The translations under genes and the position numbers were made by a program. Under the pieces are notes generated by a model. The model saw nothing but the letters and a program-made list of their open reading frames with translations, ran no database searches and was not told where the DNA came from. This document shows, piece after piece, positions 23,344 to 35,900 of a DNA stretch of 64,000 nt (positions are counted from its first letter, which is position 1; every line of letters starts with the position of its first letter). Source of the DNA: Membranipora membranacea (lineage: Eukaryota; Bryozoa; Gymnolaemata; Cheilostomatida; Membraniporidae); the NCBI GenBank assembly GCA_914767715.1, contig OU612074.1:22120062-22184061 (forward strand), read 5' to 3'.

Positions 23344-24445
23344 TAAACGAAGTAGCGTGGGCTTTACACAAGGTATTATTCAAAATCCATCACAACTTAG
23401 ATTTATCTGAGACCAAATATAGACTGCTCCAGTGCTCCTTGAGATTTCCTTTTCTTAAAATAGCCAGGAGTTAGCTCAATATGGTAATAGTATCGGGAAA
23501 TTTACCTCGCCGGGATAGCCAGCATGGGCTTGGCTTAATTAATGCCGATCTCCAACTTGTTCGGATGAAAGTGTAAAGCCTAAAGGCAACCTGCCAGTTG
23601 AAAAGTCAGATTGAAACAAGGTTACCAACCAGGCATAAAAATGTGTTGTTCATCAACTATGATAGGATTTTATTTTGTACTTACTTACTACCTAACACTA
23701 ACCAAGGAGTTAACTCCTTGCACTACAGAGAAACTGAATATAATTTGATTAATACAGTAAAATAATATTTACACTGTTGGTTTAGTCCATTTGGTTTAGT
23801 CTGCTAACAAACATGAAGTGCAAAGTTGTAAGAGGGGGGAGCAGTATTAGGTTGCTAAAAATAGTTACAGTTGTAGCATTTCATTAACTATTATGATAAA
23901 GGGTTATTAAAACAGGCAAAACAAATTGAAGGAATTGTATGCATGAATAGGATTTAATCTAAATCACAGTCCAGGAAATTCTCCACAATAGTATATACTC
24001 AATCATGTCACTGAAGAGTTAGATATGGACTCACTGAAAATTAATAAAACATTTAGCTCTGGTAAAAACCAAACTGACAACTACCTTTGTGAATAGCAGT
24101 AGTTTTGACACTCCCGCAAAGGCCATATCTGACAGAGAAGATTATTTGCAGTAAACCCTTAGATTAGGAGACTAACATAGCACATTGTTGCCCATTGGAT
24201 TGGGGTATGAATAGAAAGTTGATCATCATCTCTATTCAACTCATCTTGAGGTCGTTGCTTGGATCAGAAGTTAACTCAGTAAATTCTATAGCCTTGAACT
24301 TATCGGAAATGATTAAAGGTTGTAAACGAACCGTCCCTTATTTTACTCCAACTGAACTGAGCCCACTTTACTGAATTTTTTTTAACAGTCTGTGATTATC
24401 TCTTTTTATAAGAGCGATTACAGCTAAATAGTTTTTTCATCATAA

Positions 24446-24474
24446 AATTCAGCTATGCCCGACATAGCTGAATT
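24446..24474. repeat. Perfect 12-bp stem-loop
   Basis: AATTCAGCTATG, loop CCCGA, CATAGCTGAATT: perfect pairing. Isolated, no gene nearby; role unknown. Confidence 0.7.
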
Positions 24475-25450
24475 GCCTTGTCCTTGTCAATCGTTCTCAT
24501 CATCACTATACAGGCAGCTGATTAGCATATTGTCACTGGAAATAACAGCGGATTATCTCTTGTTCGGATAATCTTCACCCCCTTTGATTGTATCATATGA
24601 AACAAATTCCTGAAGGTTATTTAATCCTAGCATGATTAGAAATGATTTCCATTTCCATTCACTGTAGATTTGATATTAATTATTACTAATTAATCAACAC
24701 TTTATGGGGCAATATTAAGAAAACTTTTGTTTCTGCGCGTATAATGAAAGAAAAAGAATTAAAAATCATGCCGGGATATTTAGATTTAAAGACCACTTTT
24801 GGAAAAGTGTACAAGATCACTGTAAAATACCCTGCACTAGCAAGTGCAATTGGCTGAGATTACATAATATTTGCAATTTCCCATCTTAACATAGTGGCTT
24901 CATGTCATGTCCAAGTTTCATCCTATATTCTATCAGTAGCTCAAAGTTGTTGCAAGAAAAATAACAACAAACTCAAGCAAAAAAGAATTCATACTACAGT
25001 AAGTTTGTCTGACTAATTATATTGACAAATTCAAATCAAAGCTCTATTATGCTACTGTTGATACACAGAATAGGCTTTGCAAAATTGATTTAGTATTTCA
25101 TTGAAATGTTTAATAAAAACTAGAAATGCCTCTGTCATAAACAACCATTTTAGAGGCAGATCTATTCAGAGGCCAGCTGAATCACAATAGGCATTCATTT
25201 GCAAACCCAATAGACAATTGAACTATGAGGAATGCCTTTGAAAGACCAGTAAAGAATTTATAATCCTTGCTAATGGTATATTATTATCCTAGCTACAGAG
25301 AGTCAATAATAATAGCGAAACTCAAGTGAAATCCGATCAGGTGTATAAATTATGTTTATCAAGCTCTAGTAAGTAAACATTAGTAGGCTAGTGGTATTAA
25401 CAGCTCAATCTGCTCCATGTTTTATGTGACCTGAATATGATAGTCACAAT

Positions 25451-25604
25451 CACTCATAAAACTGTAACACACAATATCATCCCTGACTGAAGGACAGTGG
25501 TGAGACTTTACAGTGGAGGCGTACAACTTACAAGAGCACTCATAACACACAATATCATCCCTGACTGAAGGACAGTGGTGAGACTTTACAGTGGAGGCGT
25601 ACAA
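25451..25604 (+). repeat. 78-bp tandem duplication upstream of the LicD-like gene
   Basis: Two copies sharing CACTCATAA and then about 57 bp from ACACACAATATCATCC to GTGGAGGCGTACAA. It ends 36 bp before the start codon at 25640, so it lies in the promoter or 5'UTR and would duplicate any control element there. Confidence 0.9.
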
Positions 25605-25639
25605 GAGCGGCCTCACATCACTACTACTCTGATATTTAG

Positions 25640-28281
25640 ATGGTGTCTCGAAGCTGCCTGTTGAAGCTTGCAGTAGTTGTCATAATAGCTCTAATTCTAG
25701 TTCATTTCCTGCTTGTTCCGAATATAATCGGATACTACAATGAAGACTGCGAGCTCTCACAAACTCGCTATGAAGCCTACAGACTTTTATTCCAGCGTAT
25801 CGTGACGAGCTATAACAAACTTAATCAGACATACTGGGTTGATAGTGGATTACTGTTGGGATATTATCGTACTGGAGACATGTTAGCTCACGACGGGGAT
25901 ATTGACTTATCCAGGATACACCTTGCAGGTGAGATATAGGTAGCATTCATAATTAGTGTCCCATCTAGGACACAGCCACTCCTGATAAAATGCAGGATGG
26001 CGATCGAGGCCGTAGGCGGTCGTTAACAAGTTAATGTTAACAACCGCCCCGACCCATCTAGGACACAGCCACTCCTGATGAAACGCAGAATGGCGATCGA
26101 GGCCGTAGGCGGTCGTTAACAAGTTAATGTTAACAACCGCCCCGACCCATCTAGGACACAGCCACTCCTGATGAAACGCAGAATGGCGATCGAGGCCGTA
26201 GGCGTTCGTTAACAAGTTAACGTTAACAACCGCCCGACCATCCTAGTTGTGATCTAGGGATGTAGGTGGGTAATGACTAAAGTGAATTGACTAGAAGGTC
26301 AAATTATTGGATAATTGAGGTGATCACTTCTGACCAACATCCCCAGTTAAAGCCTAATCCTAAAGCAAGCCACTCACAGGCGCTGACCCACCTCAATCTA
26401 CGACAGCTAGGACAAACAGGAGGTAATCTGTCTTTATACTGAGTACCTGCTGCCAGCCAAATTGGGCGTGTCATCCCAGTACTCTTTGATTTAGCATCGA
26501 AAATTATTTTCAGTTGCATTGTGGGATACGATTGCGCTAGATGCTTTTGTTGGGATAATTTTGCCAAACTTATAACGTTGACTAGAGCAAATGCGAGTTA
26601 CCTGAGCTTCATATTCACGGTTGGCAGACAGGTGACTGATCAGTGAGCGGGTTAGGTTCGGGGACAAGGTTATTTGAGTTTAACACCACATTGACTAGAG
26701 CCCACAGCTATCGCCGACCGCCGACCACTTCTATCTGTTATTATATTAATATGTCACAGGTAAAGAGAAGATGTTTGATGATAAGTTTCAGCCTATGATG
26801 GCGGCCTACCCTGAGACTTTGGGTAACGCCATCGTGGCTGAGATGAACTACACTGGAGCTAACGGAGACAGAGTCTACGTCACTGGTGATCTCATGAGAA
26901 TGCAGATCACTGTGAGCAACGAGAAAAAGTTTGTCATCCCGTACTGGAATAAGGGACATCGTGAAGACAAGAGGTGAGTATTTTGTTGGTCAGAAGGTTA
27001 AAGGTGTAGCTAGACAGGCCCACGAAATCGCGTGGGGAGGCAATTCCACACATTGTTGATGCCAAACCACGCCGTTGGCCATGCTAACGATGCGTCTTTT
27101 CAAAGACCAGCATGTTCGTGTTGTTAACCACGTTGTGAACCTACGCTTCTGTCATTGGCCAGTTGGTACAATAGAGCGTATTTAATTGGTCATTACTCCT
27201 TACTCATTGGTCATGGCTCATTGGTTACTCACTTAGCAATAATATTGTCACAAGGGGTTGTGTTTAGCCTATGAAGCCACGCCCACCACGCGTGGGAAGA
27301 CAATTCCACGCATTTCGCGGGCTCATGTAGCAAGGCCTTAAGGGATAAACTCTGTAGTATCCCTTTGTATTGTCCAAATCTGTTTGTTTGTTTAATTTAT
27401 TACTCTCTCTCCCCCTGAGATGTTTACGAGTGAAAGAGGTTTCGTCGTTGAGCAAATGAAAACCTATTTATGTGACAATGATAGAATACAAAAGTTTGCC
27501 AATAAAAACACTTTAAATTGGAAAGTATTGCTTGCCCTCATTTGAATCTAAGGTAAAGGTCAGAGAGACAGTTAATGTGAAGTGTTTAAGTCTGGAAGTT
27601 AGTCTTGTGTTTAAGCTATGTGTAAAGAAATGCTCTTGGTTGTTATTCAGCTGATCGGCATTGGTATGACATGTCAAGTTCCAGGGCAGGATGTTCATGT
27701 GGCTTCTCTCTATCATTTTTAACACCAAATGACTGACTTACTACAGAGCCCTATTCAACAACATTGTATTTATTGCCGGATAGTCAATAATACCAAGAAT
27801 TAAAGACGCCTACGATTTCCGTGTAAGCCTTGTCAGGAGGCGACAAAAAAAGTAGCTGCGTGACACAGCTTAGTGCTGGTTAGCGAATATGGACATATGT
27901 TATAAGTATGATGTGTCTCTGAGAGAAATACCTGAGTCAGATCGACTACCAGCAAAAATCACTGAATTTGAATACGATAACAATAATTATGATTTATGTC
28001 ATATTTTGTTTTGCAGATACCAGCTATTTCAGAAACCCTTTGAGGCGACCTTTCCATATGAAGATATAGTCCCGCTACAGCACCATATGTTTCTTGGTGT
28101 GAACGCCTCATTCCCTAACAACATTGCAGCTGTACTGCGGCGCAGATATGGACGGCTATATAGAATACCGATACCTTATAAGTGGAAATGTTATCTCAAT
28201 ACAACCAGTATTATGTGCCTTATATTGTTAGCCATTTTTCTTTCAAGTGTCATTTATTACCGAAAGCAACGAAGCAGATGA
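25640..28281 (+). CDS. LicD/fukutin-family transferase-like membrane protein
   Basis: Three exons: 25640-25928, 26760-26973, 28017-28281; phases fit and give 255 aa. Residues 7-26 form a signal-anchor helix. The core motif at about 66-90 (WVDSGLLLGYYRTGD then AHDGDIDL) is the acidic metal-binding signature of the LicD/fukutin nucleotidyltransferase fold. The C-terminal PLQHHMFLG..ASFPNNI and RRRYG match the family's end motif. In known members such enzymes transfer phosphorylated alditols or choline to glycans in the secretory pathway; the substrate here is unknown. Unusual are the small size and a second hydrophobic helix at about 232-249 followed by a basic tail, which would give two membrane spans or a tail anchor. 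Intron 1 holds a 93-bp hairpin repeat, intron 2 two inverted-repeat elements. AATAAA at 28508 is a likely poly(A) signal. Similar small proteins are annotated in invertebrates as fukutin-related or W02B3.4-like. Confidence 0.82.
25961..26239 (+). repeat. 93-bp tandem repeat with internal hairpin, 3 copies
   Basis: Three copies with exact 93-bp period start at 25961, 26054 and 26147. Each contains a near-perfect hairpin formed by GGCGGTCGTTAAC and GTTAACAACCGCC around an 8-nt loop. It lies just after the 5' splice site of intron 1 of the LicD-like gene. Confidence 0.92.
27014..27327. mobile_element. Non-autonomous element with 22-bp TIRs and CCAAT cluster
   Basis: ACAGGCCCACGAAATCGCGTGG at the left and its imperfect inverse at 27306-27327. 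The subterminal AGGCAATTCCACACATT and AGACAATTCCACGCATT are direct repeats. The interior has at least five ATTGG (CCAAT) motifs between 27160 and 27235. No ORF. It lies in intron 2 of the LicD-like gene. Confidence 0.6.
27824..27872. mobile_element. 49-bp hairpin element, copy 1
   Basis: TAAGCCTTGTCA ... AGTAGCTGCGTGACACAGCTTA. Same family as 30251-30299 and 53406-53446, sharing GTAGC(T/C)GCGT and outer AAGCCT/AGGCTT arms. Confidence 0.6.
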
Positions 28282-28507
28282 AATACTTACCATATAAATC
28301 GCGGGCCAGTAGCACCTGTCTAATCGTTTCATTGAGTCTTGGTATACAGTATACCTGTGTAGAACTGCTAAATGTGCCAAATTTTCCATTTTTTATGAAG
28401 TATTGCAATAACTTCTGATCCTTTTTTGCTATGCTATATTTTTATTTTCTACATAATTTTAATATTGTGCGCATTCGTTTTTATCAATATCTGATACTGA
28501 ATGCTTC

Positions 28508-28513
28508 AATAAA
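28508..28513 (+). terminator. AATAAA poly(A) signal of the LicD-like gene
   Basis: 227 nt after the stop codon, in an AT-rich 3' flank. Confidence 0.5.
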
Positions 28514-29933
28514 CTAAACTACACAGTATTCTGTTCCCAACCTAGACAGTCTGCTCAGGTTAATAAGTCTCACCAGTTGTGCCTGAAACCTCAGCGAGCC
28601 ATTGAGGGCCATGCGTCTTGACACTTGCTTTGATTACTGGCCCCAAGTCTTAAAGGCTATACTGTATAACTGCTGGCAAAATCCATCCACAAACTTCTCC
28701 ATTTCTATTTGCCCTGAGAGGTCATTATGTAAGGTGATCCTGGTATGCTCTGAGTGTGGGAAGTTGTCTCACTATTATTATTGTGTCGGGTCAACTGTTA
28801 TAATAGGTACTCCTCTATTTTTAAGACAAGTTGTTGCAATTCATCAGCAATTAATTGATCTAATGCAGGAATTAAACAGAACTATGTTTTTTTATCCCCA
28901 ATCTGTAACATCTAACTCGAGATCCATTCAATGATTGCTGACAATGTGTTCCATCTGATACTACTGCATCTAGTTAGCGTTCAGTTGTAAAATAATCACA
29001 TGGACTGTACAAATATATACACCACATATATATGACCACTCGCAGACATGTTTTATACTGGCAATGAGAAAACCTAGAGAAAGTTTGTTCTCTCTTTGGT
29101 GGCAGACTGCAATTACAGAATTTGAGTATCGACAAGCCACTTTTAAAATATCCCTCTGTATCAATACAGGGAGCAAACATACCTGACCTTGACGCCCGTC
29201 AAAAGACTTCAGCGTACGATCGGTAGCTACCCGCTGGCTGCCTGTTAGAGATCATTATAATGACCAGCTCCCATGTTCAGCATATTGTGTGCCAAAGAGC
29301 TCTATGTGGGTCAGGAGACATCCTAATGAGCTTGAGGCTTTGGACAAGAGACATTTAATTTATTGAGAAGCAGCGATAAAAAAAAAGATTGCGACGATAT
29401 ACTAAGTGACGATATACTAAGTGAACACAAATAGATATGACATGTCCTTAAGAAATTAAAGTGTTAAATTAAACAGTGACAACACTAACCTTGTACAATA
29501 TACTATGTACTGACTCTCAATCACTAGAAATTACAGACCAGGCAGCACAACATGTTCGAAGCACTTAAGTCAAGTATACAGGTGATCAAACTGACTACAT
29601 TAATGAGTTGTGTAATATGATCCAATAATTTTGTTTTCATAAGATGTAGGATTGGTTTCGTTTGATAAAAAATCTACTTTGTCAGATTTGTACGGTAAAA
29701 AGATTCAATGCTCTACTTGGCATCAACAATTCATGCCTAGTAAACATGAAATTTTTCACCATACAAATCTAATCATCATAAGTACTTGCCTGACTATAAC
29801 ATGCATTGGTCTTTGGGTAGTCTTTAAGTAACCTATAGAGTAGCCCTAATTCTACAATAATTAAGAAAATAATAACAGATATAAAATAAATCACATATAT
29901 ATGTCAGTATAATGACGATAATAGCAGAGATTA
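28514..29933. other. Convergent intergenic spacer
   Basis: The 3' ends of the plus-strand LicD-like gene and the minus-strand sphingomyelinase gene face each other here. A 110-codon frame at 28602-28934 has no recognisable motif. A 16-bp duplication (GACGATATACTAAGTG) lies at about 29394-29425. Confidence 0.5.
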
Positions 29934-32900
29934 TCAATCTGTCTTCTGTATTTTACCGAGCGTGGCTCCCTTCAGTAGATTCTCTAAGTCAGCTTTCTGT
30001 GCCAGGTATGCGTTCTGTTCACATTTAGAGACGTACGCTGATATCCAGAAACTCACACCAGTAAACACAGCCATCACACCCTACAACATAATATACCATA
30101 CCATTGTGAGAAAGTAACAAACAAACAGGGGGACAGTCGGGCATGTAACTCATCTAAAAGGCTTCACCAGAACAAGCGGTACAGCTAATAGATTTGGGAA
30201 ATTACAATCCCATATTTACTTTTGAAAAGTATTACTTGAGGCCCGCGGCCTAGCCTCGTCACGCTGCCAAAAAATATAGTAGCTGCGTGACTAGGCTTAC
30301 TGTTGGGTACGCAGTAAAAGGCACTGTACAAGCCCAATAAACTTACAACATGTCAACGTAGACGCTCTTTAATTACTGCAGAGGTTGAATTTTCTAAATA
30401 TTTTACTGGTTTGGGTCACTATCATTAACAGATCTCCTGAGGATTTTATGTTGGTGTAAATAATTGTGTAGGTATTTGATGTGATTAGGTGTACAGTATG
30501 TAACTACAATGAAGTAGATAAAACTTCAATCTTGTCCCATCAATATTCTGTGGGTAAAATCTGATATCCTGATATCACACAAACCTGAAGTATCTCCAGT
30601 ACGACGTGGAGGAAATGTCCAACTTGTCCGATGTATCTCTCTCTGCACATTAATAATACCATCGTACATAACAGCATCGTCACAAAGTAAAAATATCTAC
30701 AAAAATAGAAAGGTATGTTACAACAAGACGTGACAAACCGACTTAGTCACAAATCGTACATAACAGCATTGTCACAAAGTAAAAATATCTACAAATATGA
30801 AAATATGCTACAACACGTAGTGACACACCGACTTTGTCACATCCACACTAAAGAGACCCAACCATGGCATATTGTGTTGTTGTAGCGACATCATGTTATC
30901 AACGAAGGTTGGATATCAGATGCCACCTACACAAATCATGTGTATGGTCAATTCTAATGCATCTAGCTCATCAAAGCTAATGTGCTTTTTAAATAGCAGC
31001 AGTGGCCCGGAGGTGTGAATGTTAATGAAAGGGAAACTTATCACGCCCCTTCAACGCTTTTTGTATGACTGAAGTTATCCCCCCCCCATCCCCCCGAAAA
31101 CACATTGAGGAATTTTCACCTGTCAACCAACTTTATGAGCCAATAAACCAAACCTGTCAGTACAGAGCCATTCAACTTCATCTTAGATCCTGAAAAATTG
31201 CTTAGCCCCTACCCCTTAATGCTTGATTTTTGACTAGCCTGAGATCTTCTTTTTCTGAATTCCTGAGTTGACAGGTTATCATCAACTACCTTCGCTCACT
31301 TATTACAACAAATCAAATCTCAAACATGGTTCAGTAAGGAGATCAGCCAATAAAAATCAGCTGTGTGCGACTGTTTCTACCAGTAATATTCAATGCAATA
31401 GCCTTAATATAAAGGATATTGATAGATGAGGGAAGATACAAGATATACAGTGGTGCGCGTACCACTGCACAACACACAGGTCTTCAGATAGAAACCATGA
31501 GTCAAGCGCTGTTTCGAGGCCTTCTCTAGTACAACCTCCTCATGGCCGGCCCTAGCAGCATGAAGCCACCCCTGTGTGTTGATGAGCATCTCAATCAATC
31601 TCATCGATCCCTCAGTGCATTTTGTAAGTTTCGGTGGTTTGACATAATTGGTGTGTTTACACTGTTGCGCAACCAGGGAGGCTGCCAACTCTTCATTGTT
31701 TCAGTGCAACAATGTTCGCCCCATCACTCTCATGCTTATACTCCAAGCCAAACCAGTGCAGGAAGGTTTGCTTTCCATCAACTCATCGGTGTAAGGCACC
31801 TGTCCCTCGTGCCATAGTTCACTACTCAAATTCACCACATTGAGCATAGTACAACTCATACACAAGTCAGAGAGATGACTTGTTTGCGCTACAGCCAGTG
31901 GGCTGACTGTGATCTCCTATCTCGCTCTGCCTGCTTTTTATTCGAGGGCCAAGCTTTTAATCCTATGTTTGTAATACCTTAGATCTAACTCAGACTCACT
32001 TTGATTTTTGACCCTGCAGAGATTAAAGCACTTTAATTTGAGTATTAAAGGCATATCCTGCTTAGCCTTCTACCCGAGCAGTTTGCTAATCATCACTTAA
32101 TCCCCTCAGTCTAATCTTTACAAGGATTATAACAAAAGGAATTAAATGCTGGCCAACTCGACAAAACAAAGTGAGTGTATTTAACCCCAGCTTACAAGCA
32201 ATATGATTACTTAGCTTTTGTCATCACACAGTGCTGTTGCCAAATCCATGCAGATGCACTTTCTGCCTTATGTACTATACTTTTTGTGGCTTGTTTGAGT
32301 TCTCTGCCTGACAGCCCAACTCTAGTCAGAAATTTGGTAGCTGATCTAGCCATGAATCCACGGCAGCCAACTTCCACTGCGAATAACTCGCAATTCCAAC
32401 CTTTGTCTTGGCATTGTGTCACCAGATCTTCGTATCTTGTCAATTTTCTCTCATGCGCGTATGAGAGATTTTCTTCCCAAGGCACCGTAAATTCCATCAG
32501 TATTAGTGCTCTTTCTTTGTCAGACCAGACAGTTAAGTCTGGTCTTTGGTTCGTGATCACAACATGCTGTGGCATGCTGAGCTGCTCTGTCAGGTCTAGA
32601 CAAGAGCATAAAATATCCTCCTCTCTCTGCTCCTCTTATAAACCCAAACAAAGCTGAGAGAAGAGTTATCTACAAACTCAAACTTGAGCTGGTTACGTTC
32701 ACCTTGTCATCCTAAACTCAATGGATCCTATCTAAAGAAAACTGCCCCAGTGAACAAGGGATAATAAATGTCTAAAAATTAATTTGTTGGTCTTAATTTA
32801 AATCAAACTTAAATTTTGTGCGCAAGTCCACAAATGACTAGCCTGGGGTTCAGGTGATCAGCTGGGCCTTGTCTGTATTATTGGTTGTTGGGATATTGCT

Positions 32901-35900
32901 TCTGTTGTGTTCTCTACTTGTGTACATAATAAAATATATATTATTTATTTGTTATTATGTGGAGTTGTCTTTTCATGTTCAAATCAAATCGGAATAGATA
33001 ACTCCGAATTATTCGGCTGATTCCCAGTCTAACAGATAATTCATATAAGGTGTACATACTTGTTATATCTAGCTCTGGCACATCCCTTCTCAGTAGAAGA
33101 TATCATCTCTTTGATCACGTTCTGTCTAACACCGGTATCCAACACTGGTACTTGGTGAGCTGTAACATAATACAGAGTCTCAGTAACAAAGAGCAGCCGA
33201 GCTAAGATACGTAAACATGGTCTAACAAAGAGCAGACGTAACACACAGGGTGTGATAAGTCAGAATGTGTCCTCGGGGCTGACTCTATACGATAGTTTTG
33301 ACGAAAACATAGTCTAAGATGGGTCTATTTTTAAAGTACATTTATCAGTTAACGTCGTATCAGTAGTAATAATATGTAACGTCAGGAGCCGAAAGCCTGA
33401 ACAGTCCAAAAGGCTTCTCACGATACACGAGTTCAAAGAATCCCGTTACTAAATACTAGTGATTCTAAAGCAGGTCCGCTTAGAAAACCGAAAACAGTGT
33501 TATAATAAGGAAAGCAAAAAACAACCACTGTTCATATCAAAGTAATCATAGCACAATAGAGAAAATAAATTTACTCGCACGCTACATTATTAAATGATGT
33601 AACCGATTTCAAAGTTCGAAAACCAAATGTGTCGCAGGAGAGATGACATACTCTAGAGTCTACACCCTTCTAGACTCTTTGTTGTTGCACTTTGAGATCT
33701 GTTACATCATTCAATAATGTTCTTGTTTGATTGAATTAGGTTTTTTTTTTCATTGCTAAGGGATTACTTTGATATGAGCAGTGGTTGTATTTTGCTTTCT
33801 TAAATACTTATGTAGAACTCAGTCTATCTCACACTACAAGTTGGAAAGATTTTAAATTGTCACAAAATTTTAGATCTCAATATAGGGTTTTGCGAAGCTT
33901 TTGAGAGATGTGGCAACTTAATGGGCAGACAACTTCCAAATAAGAACCTTAACCGACATAGGATAATGGGTAATTTTGCCCTCAGATTGAAAATTTGAGT
34001 TCGGTGATGAAATGCAACTTAAGTAACAAATTAACAGCTATACCGAGGAGAGGTTGTGAATAACAACTGATTTAATATCTGATCGCTCATTGTTGAGTGA
34101 GCGAGACCTTTTAGGGGTGTTGTCTCAAGTTGCTCACTCATTGTCATAATTGTATACATTCTAAGTAAACGTTTGGGAACAAATTTATCAAATTTAAAGA
34201 CCAAATGAGCGAGGACTTTCAGCTAAACGACAACAACATTTTTGTTCACAAAGCATCACCCTTTCTGAGACCCGCACCCCCTCCCCTCTGAGTAACTTAC
34301 CAGTAATATTCTTCTTGATGACCATCTTAGCCTGCACACCGAAGTGATCAGATAGATGTGTATCTGTACCTGGTATCTTATCTTTGACTACACTACATTC
34401 ATCTAACCGAATATCACTCACTGCAAACAGACAGAGGGAGAAAGTCTAGACAAACATTTACAATCAAAGAGAGATTCAGCACTATACGAGGTGGTTTGAC
34501 AGATATACTGAAATGGAAATTTGCTCACTTCGTGTATTATATCTATTTATCTGGGTCTAACGACGTATTACTTTCATCAAACCAAGTTTTGAGACACTGC
34601 TTATGAGATTTTTTTATTTGACTTGACAAATTTCTATGTATTATATAATGTACACTTTATTGCTATTCAATGTCCCTTTCGGCGCCAATGAGAATAATGC
34701 TTACATTAATGATTAAGATCAACTCATCTTTTTAGCGCACCCTCGAACAAGGTAAGGGTGGGGTTATGTATGAAGAGCTCACCTCCATTAGCAGCAAGGG
34801 TAGTGACTGGGATTTGAACCTGCAACTCTCAGATTGACAAGCTCGAATCCTAACCACTACACCATCCTGCCACCCATCTACAAATGGCAACAATCTGAGA
34901 GGGGGGAAGGGAATTTCATGAACTAGTGCTAACTCCATGGCTGGCAGCAACATAACAACAGCCAACACAATCCGGCGAATGAGGAAAAGTAAAAGTCTGA
35001 AAAATTAGAATCGCACCCCCTGAACGGTGACGATTTTTTACACAAAATATAAGCAAGATTTTACTGAAGTTGAGTCTACCTGCAACCTAAAGCTTTGTTT
35101 TGTGGTGAGGGTAGGGAGAAAGGAGAAGTTAAAAGGGTACATGTTTCGCCTTAGTGGGGATTTATCCCCTCAATATTCTTAGTCAAATCTCCTCCAAACG
35201 TTCGGGTTGCTATGTATAGGTCTAATGTACACATTTTCCTTAGGAAAGGTAGGTTATATGTAAGTGTGTGCACAACTTAGTAATAAGGACGATTGTACAT
35301 ACAGTCATTAGCTCTGTAGAATATATAATCTATCCTCTGTCCATGTGGTAACTGCTGTGTTACTGAGGCTGGTGTGAAGCAGTTATCTGGTGTATCACAT
35401 GTATATCCACCCTCACTGCTACCCTCAGCATTCTACAAGATGAGATGTAAAAGTAAAACTCTTTCATTGGCGACCCCTACATATAATAGGTGCCGTGAAA
35501 AATTAGACTCAATGCAAACCTAAACTGAGAGACGATTTTTGGTCACTTGACTATTTTAGTGTTCCCAGTCTAACTTTGAGATGTCCCTGAATATCGTTGT
35601 ATGGTCAGATAGCATGATTACTGATAACAAGACAGATAACAAGATACTGTCACTGATGCGAGTGCCTTTGAGTGCCCATTGATACAAAAAGCTGAGTAGT
35701 ATCTATGAGATGATGTCTATGTAATAGCCTAAGAGTATACTGGTATATCTTGCACATACCTGCTTGTAATTAGAAATTTTCAATTTCATGGATGACTGGA
35801 CTGCAAAAGAAAGTTGCAGGGCCCTGCATCCTGTATCCTGCCAATGTGGGATGATTTTGACATGCTAGATTAGCTCATCCACATAATTTAGTATAATTAG

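Larger units (their letters stand above)
21903..25450. other. Intergenic with small inverted repeats and a MITE
   Basis: No gene supported. Contains a perfect 11-bp stem (TAGCCTTATCT...AGATAAGGCTA, 22961-22994), the palindrome GGTGGTACCACC near 22910, the MITE at 23238-23343 and the stem-loop at 24446-24474, all in otherwise plain AT-rich sequence. Confidence 0.5.

Noticed and set aside
25907-26215. Minus-strand repetitive peptide (about three YGLDRHSAFHQEWLCPRW units)
   Set aside because: Simple translation of the 93-bp hairpin repeat, whose period is a multiple of three; sits in an intron.
27896-28016. Earlier start of LicD-like exon 3 at the ATG 27889
   Set aside because: The TTTTGTTTTGCAG acceptor at 28016 gives the correct phase and the family match begins only after it.
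28602-28934. 110-codon open frame as a gene
   Set aside because: No motif, no splice context, no composition difference from surroundings; chance ORF likely.
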